DNA of 64,000 nucleotides. It comes from Cryomorpha sp963748925 (GTDB lineage Bacteria; Bacteroidota; Bacteroidia; Flavobacteriales_D; Cryomorphaceae). Of the stretch, positions 61,766-64,000 are shown in pieces; within the stretch, counting starts at the first letter, position 1, and the number at the start of each line of letters is the position of its first letter. The stretch lies in contig CAVVKG010000008.1 of NCBI GenBank assembly GCA_963748925.1, positions 62,001 to 126,000 on the forward strand, read 5' to 3'. Position numbers and translations under genes: made by a program. The notes under the pieces were generated by a model. It saw only the letters and a program-made list of their open reading frames with translations, made no database searches and was not told the origin of the DNA.

Positions 61766-62736
61766 AATTTCGCTCTGCTCTTTCTGCGTATACGTTTCTT
61801 TTTCTTAATCCAGCTATAGCGGCTCTTGTAAAAACTACTTCGTCCTTTTATTACATAGCTGTAGCTAAACTGTGTAAAAAGATAACCGTCATTGTTGGTT
61901 ACATCACCTCGCTTTTCTCCAGGAGCAAAACTTCCGGCATTAGGTACGTCCAAATCGTATTCTGCTGCATATTCCGCTGCATTAGCAAGAGATTCTGCAT
62001 CAGTACGATTTGATAAACCATAGGCCAAATCAACATTATCTTGTGATACCTCGTCTGGCGAAGCATAATCGGTACTTACATCATCAAGGTAGTCAGTAAA
62101 GGTTGTTCTGTAACCAATTTCCCAGCCAAAACGATGAACTTTCTTATGTGTGAAATATAAACCAATACCGGCAGGAAGCGTAAATTGCCATAAATTGTAT
62201 TCAATTCCTTCAGTTTGAAGAGGCTGAAGCTCAATAACCTCACCATTGTATTGATCAAGCGGACCAGAATACCGCACTTTAGGATTGTGCTTCATAACGC
62301 CGGCACCAACAAATCCATAAATTCTAAAATCAGGATTGTAATAACCGCGACCACTCACATCATTGTCGTAGAAAAGAGTGAGCTCCATTCTTCCGGTCAA
62401 TTCAATAATATTGTTTCTAAAACTTAGGTTACGCGCTACGCGAGCCGGATTTTTTGAGTTGGAATCGTTGCCTTTAATTTGGCCGTAATTAAGACCAACA
62501 TTTACCGAAAGCTGAGGTGAAAATTTATATCGTGCAAAACCCCCAACAACATATTGTGTGCGGTTTAACTTCATGTCAAACACAAAATCTCTTCTCGTTT
62601 CTTCTTGTCCACCTATCTCACCGAGGTAATTTGATGCTCCAAGATTCACCCCGAAGTCCCATCGGTACTGGGCTGTAAGAGATGAGCTTACACCTAAAAA
62701 GATGGCGATAAAAATGAATATGTGCTTTTTTAGCAT
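61762..62736 (-). CDS. PorG/DUF6089-like outer-membrane beta-barrel protein
   Basis: A 324-residue protein: signal peptide (~1-22), beta-barrel with FGVNLGASNYLGEIGG at the mature N-terminus, typical of DUF6089; PorG of this family is a T9SS component in P. gingivalis. It ends in an unusual Lys/Arg-rich tail (KKKKRIRRKSRAKF). A T9SS role fits the two T9SS cargo genes in this window. Convergent with the GT2 by 4 bp. Confidence 0.75.
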   Translation of the reverse strand: MLKKHIFIFIAIFLGVSSSLTAQYRWDFGVNLGASNYLGEIGGQEETRRDFVFDMKLNRTQYVVGGFARYKFSPQLSVNVGLNYGQIKGNDSNSKNPARVARNLSFRNNIIELTGRMELTLFYDNDVSGRGYYNPDFRIYGFVGAGVMKHNPKVRYSGPLDQYNGEVIELQPLQTEGIEYNLWQFTLPAGIGLYFTHKKVHRFGWEIGYRTTFTDYLDDVSTDYASPDEVSQDNVDLAYGLSNRTDAESLANAAEYAAEYDLDVPNAGSFAPGEKRGDVTNNDGYLFTQFSYSYVIKGRSSFYKSRYSWIKKKKRIRRKSRAKF

Positions 62737-62741
62737 AGAGG

Positions 62742-62749
62742 CAAATATA
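62742..62749 (-). promoter_or_regulatory. Candidate -7 element TATATTTG next to the PorG-like ATG
   Basis: Ends only 5 bp before the ATG. If used, the transcript would start at or near the ATG, i.e. be leaderless. Confidence 0.4.
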
Positions 62750-63080
62750 GAAAGTTATATGAAAAGAATAGTTAATGTCTGTCTATAAAGTCCTTTATCT
62801 CCATTTTGCCTTTTCTGAAACCGGTAAATCTTCTGTATTCGACTCATTAGCTTAGAGTTTGTCTATGAATTCTCCAATCTGAATAGGGTCTTATTTAAAC
62901 TAAAATTTGGTTGAAGATAAAAAATTGGATTTCATTGGTTAAAATAGCTTTTTGAATGAGTTAGGGTGTCACAGAATTGTTCGGATTGTAAACAAAATAG
63001 TTTTTTGATCTTGTATTACGATAGAAGGGGTGCCATAGGTTTCGAATATCTTTTTCGTTAATTCGCATCTTGTTTCAGCA
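62750..63080. other. Divergent spacer, no gene
   Basis: About 330 bp, AT-rich, between the PorG-like and nitronate-monooxygenase-like genes. No terminator, RNA gene or repeat was seen. Confidence 0.55.
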
Positions 63081-63092
63081 ATGACTTATTTT

Positions 63093-64000
63093 ATGAATGA
63101 ACTTACATCTATCCTCAATACCAAATATCCTATAATACAAGCTGGTATGGTTTGGTGCAGTGGCTGGAAGCTTGCTCGCGCTTGTTCTGAGAATGGTATT
63201 CTGGGTGTTATTGGTTCTGGTTCGATGTATCCCGAAGTGCTTGATATGCACCTTTCGAAATACAAAGCGTCATGCGATAAGCCTTTTGCGGTAAACTTGC
63301 CACTGCTTTATCCGGAAATAGGCGCGCATTTGGAGAGTATTTTAAAACACAGAGTTCCGATTGTGATTACATCGGCCGGCTCGCCTGCAAAATATACGGA
63401 TGCTTTGAAAGCGAAAGGCATCAAAGTAATTCATGTGGTGAGTAGTGCTAAATTTGCCGTGAAGGCAGAAAACGCAGGAGTTGACGCCGTAATTTGTGAG
63501 GGCTTTGAGGCCGGTGATCACAACGGGCGTGAAGAAACCACTACCTTTTGCCTTATTCCTGAAGTACGCAGAGCGGTAAAAATACCTATTATCGCCGCTG
63601 GTGGAATTGCCAGCGGAAAGGCGATTCTGGCCGCCCGTGTTTTAGGTGCCGATGGTGTTCAAATAGGCACCCGATTTGCCGCAGCAAGAGAAAGTTCGGC
63701 TCATCAGATTTACAAAGAACGTGTTGTGGCGGCCAAAGAGGGCGATACGGTGCTTACTTTAAAAGAGCTGGCACCGGTAAGGTTAATCAAGAATGCTTTT
63801 TACGACCAGGTATTGGAAGGTTATAAAAAAGGCTACACACCTTTAGAATTGAGTGGCTTGCTGGGCAAAGGAAGAGCGAAAAAAGGAATATTTGAAGGCG
63901 ATATGGTAGAGGGCGAGTTAGAAATCGGGCAAGTTGCATCGATGGTGGATAAAATAGAATCATGCAAAGACATAATCGATGATTTAGTGAGTGAATACCA
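63093..64000 (+). CDS. Nitronate monooxygenase / 2-nitropropane dioxygenase-like flavoprotein (3' partial)
   Basis: The frame stays open to the right edge (~302 residues visible). MNELTSILNTKYPIIQAGM is the typical start, with ATG 63081 four codons upstream as an alternative. The FMN-binding TIM-barrel shows GVIGSGS, AAGGIASGKA and GADGVQIGTRFAA, plus EGFEAGDHNG with the family His. It oxidises nitronates or acts as an NAD(P)H-dependent flavin oxidoreductase. Confidence 0.88.
   Translation, partial: MNELTSILNTKYPIIQAGMVWCSGWKLARACSENGILGVIGSGSMYPEVLDMHLSKYKASCDKPFAVNLPLLYPEIGAHLESILKHRVPIVITSAGSPAKYTDALKAKGIKVIHVVSSAKFAVKAENAGVDAVICEGFEAGDHNGREETTTFCLIPEVRRAVKIPIIAAGGIASGKAILAARVLGADGVQIGTRFAAARESSAHQIYKERVVAAKEGDTVLTLKELAPVRLIKNAFYDQVLEGYKKGYTPLELSGLLGKGRAKKGIFEGDMVEGELEIGQVASMVDKIESCKDIIDDLVSEY

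Overview
The window is chromosomal DNA of a Bacteroidota bacterium, most likely a Flavobacteriales (Cryomorphaceae/Schleiferiaceae-like) organism. This rests on type IX secretion (T9SS) C-terminal sorting domains, a PorG/DUF6089-like T9SS protein, many lipoproteins, TAnnTTTG promoter elements, little Shine-Dalgarno use, frequent TTG/GTG starts, and Bacteroidota-typical families (DUF2911, DUF819, NamZ/DUF1343). No rRNA, tRNA, CRISPR array, transposase or prophage was seen.

Left part (1-30 kb), mostly ordinary genes. In order: the 3' end of a secreted PNGase F-like protein; a patatin/beta-barrel outer-membrane protein; a translationally coupled cystathionine beta-synthase and BtuF-like pair; a membrane LytTR regulator beside an S41 protease whose promoter carries a LytTR-like direct repeat; an enlarged LolE-type permease head-to-head with NamZ; a histone-deacetylase-like protein; a DUF819 membrane protein; a 1.4-kDa-residue-scale (about 1395 aa) secreted M43-like metalloprotease with six 28-residue Cys repeats; a dienoyl-CoA-reductase-like SDR; DUF2911; lipoproteins; a MoxR-like ATPase with a CPBP protease; ApbE convergent with an NqrM-like small protein; a GIN-domain lipoprotein broken in a poly-A run; a PagL/acyloxyacyl-hydrolase-like protein; MazG; thioredoxin and a small partner.

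Middle accessory patch (30.1-32.9 kb). A cluster of small paralogous lipoproteins sharing a C-terminal signature (RYD-L...L...YP), with a 464-bp direct duplication, a 5'-truncated copy and short open fragments resembling the end of an Rhs core. It looks like an immunity/orphan-module array or its remains.

Right part (33-61.8 kb). One large surface-polysaccharide locus, almost all on the + strand with overlapping starts and stops: BY-kinase/Wzz, Wzm-Wzt ABC exporter, about ten glycosyltransferases, acetyltransferases, a DegT aminotransferase, a heptose-style sugar-nucleotide module (kinase, SIS isomerase, epimerase, nucleotidyltransferase), UDP-GlcNAc 2-epimerase, an O-antigen polymerase/ligase-like protein, an SGNH protein, an AsnB-type amidotransferase and a second epimerase. 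A reversed three-gene island (38.1-40.7 kb) interrupts it. At the island's right edge two adjacent genes, a sulfotransferase and a GT2, together carry about six frameshifts in 1.4 kb.

The right end holds a PorG-like gene and the start of a nitronate-monooxygenase-like gene. Wzm/Wzt plus a ligase-like protein, a PorR-family aminotransferase and T9SS genes nearby make the polysaccharide a candidate A-LPS-type anchor for T9SS cargo; this is inference.
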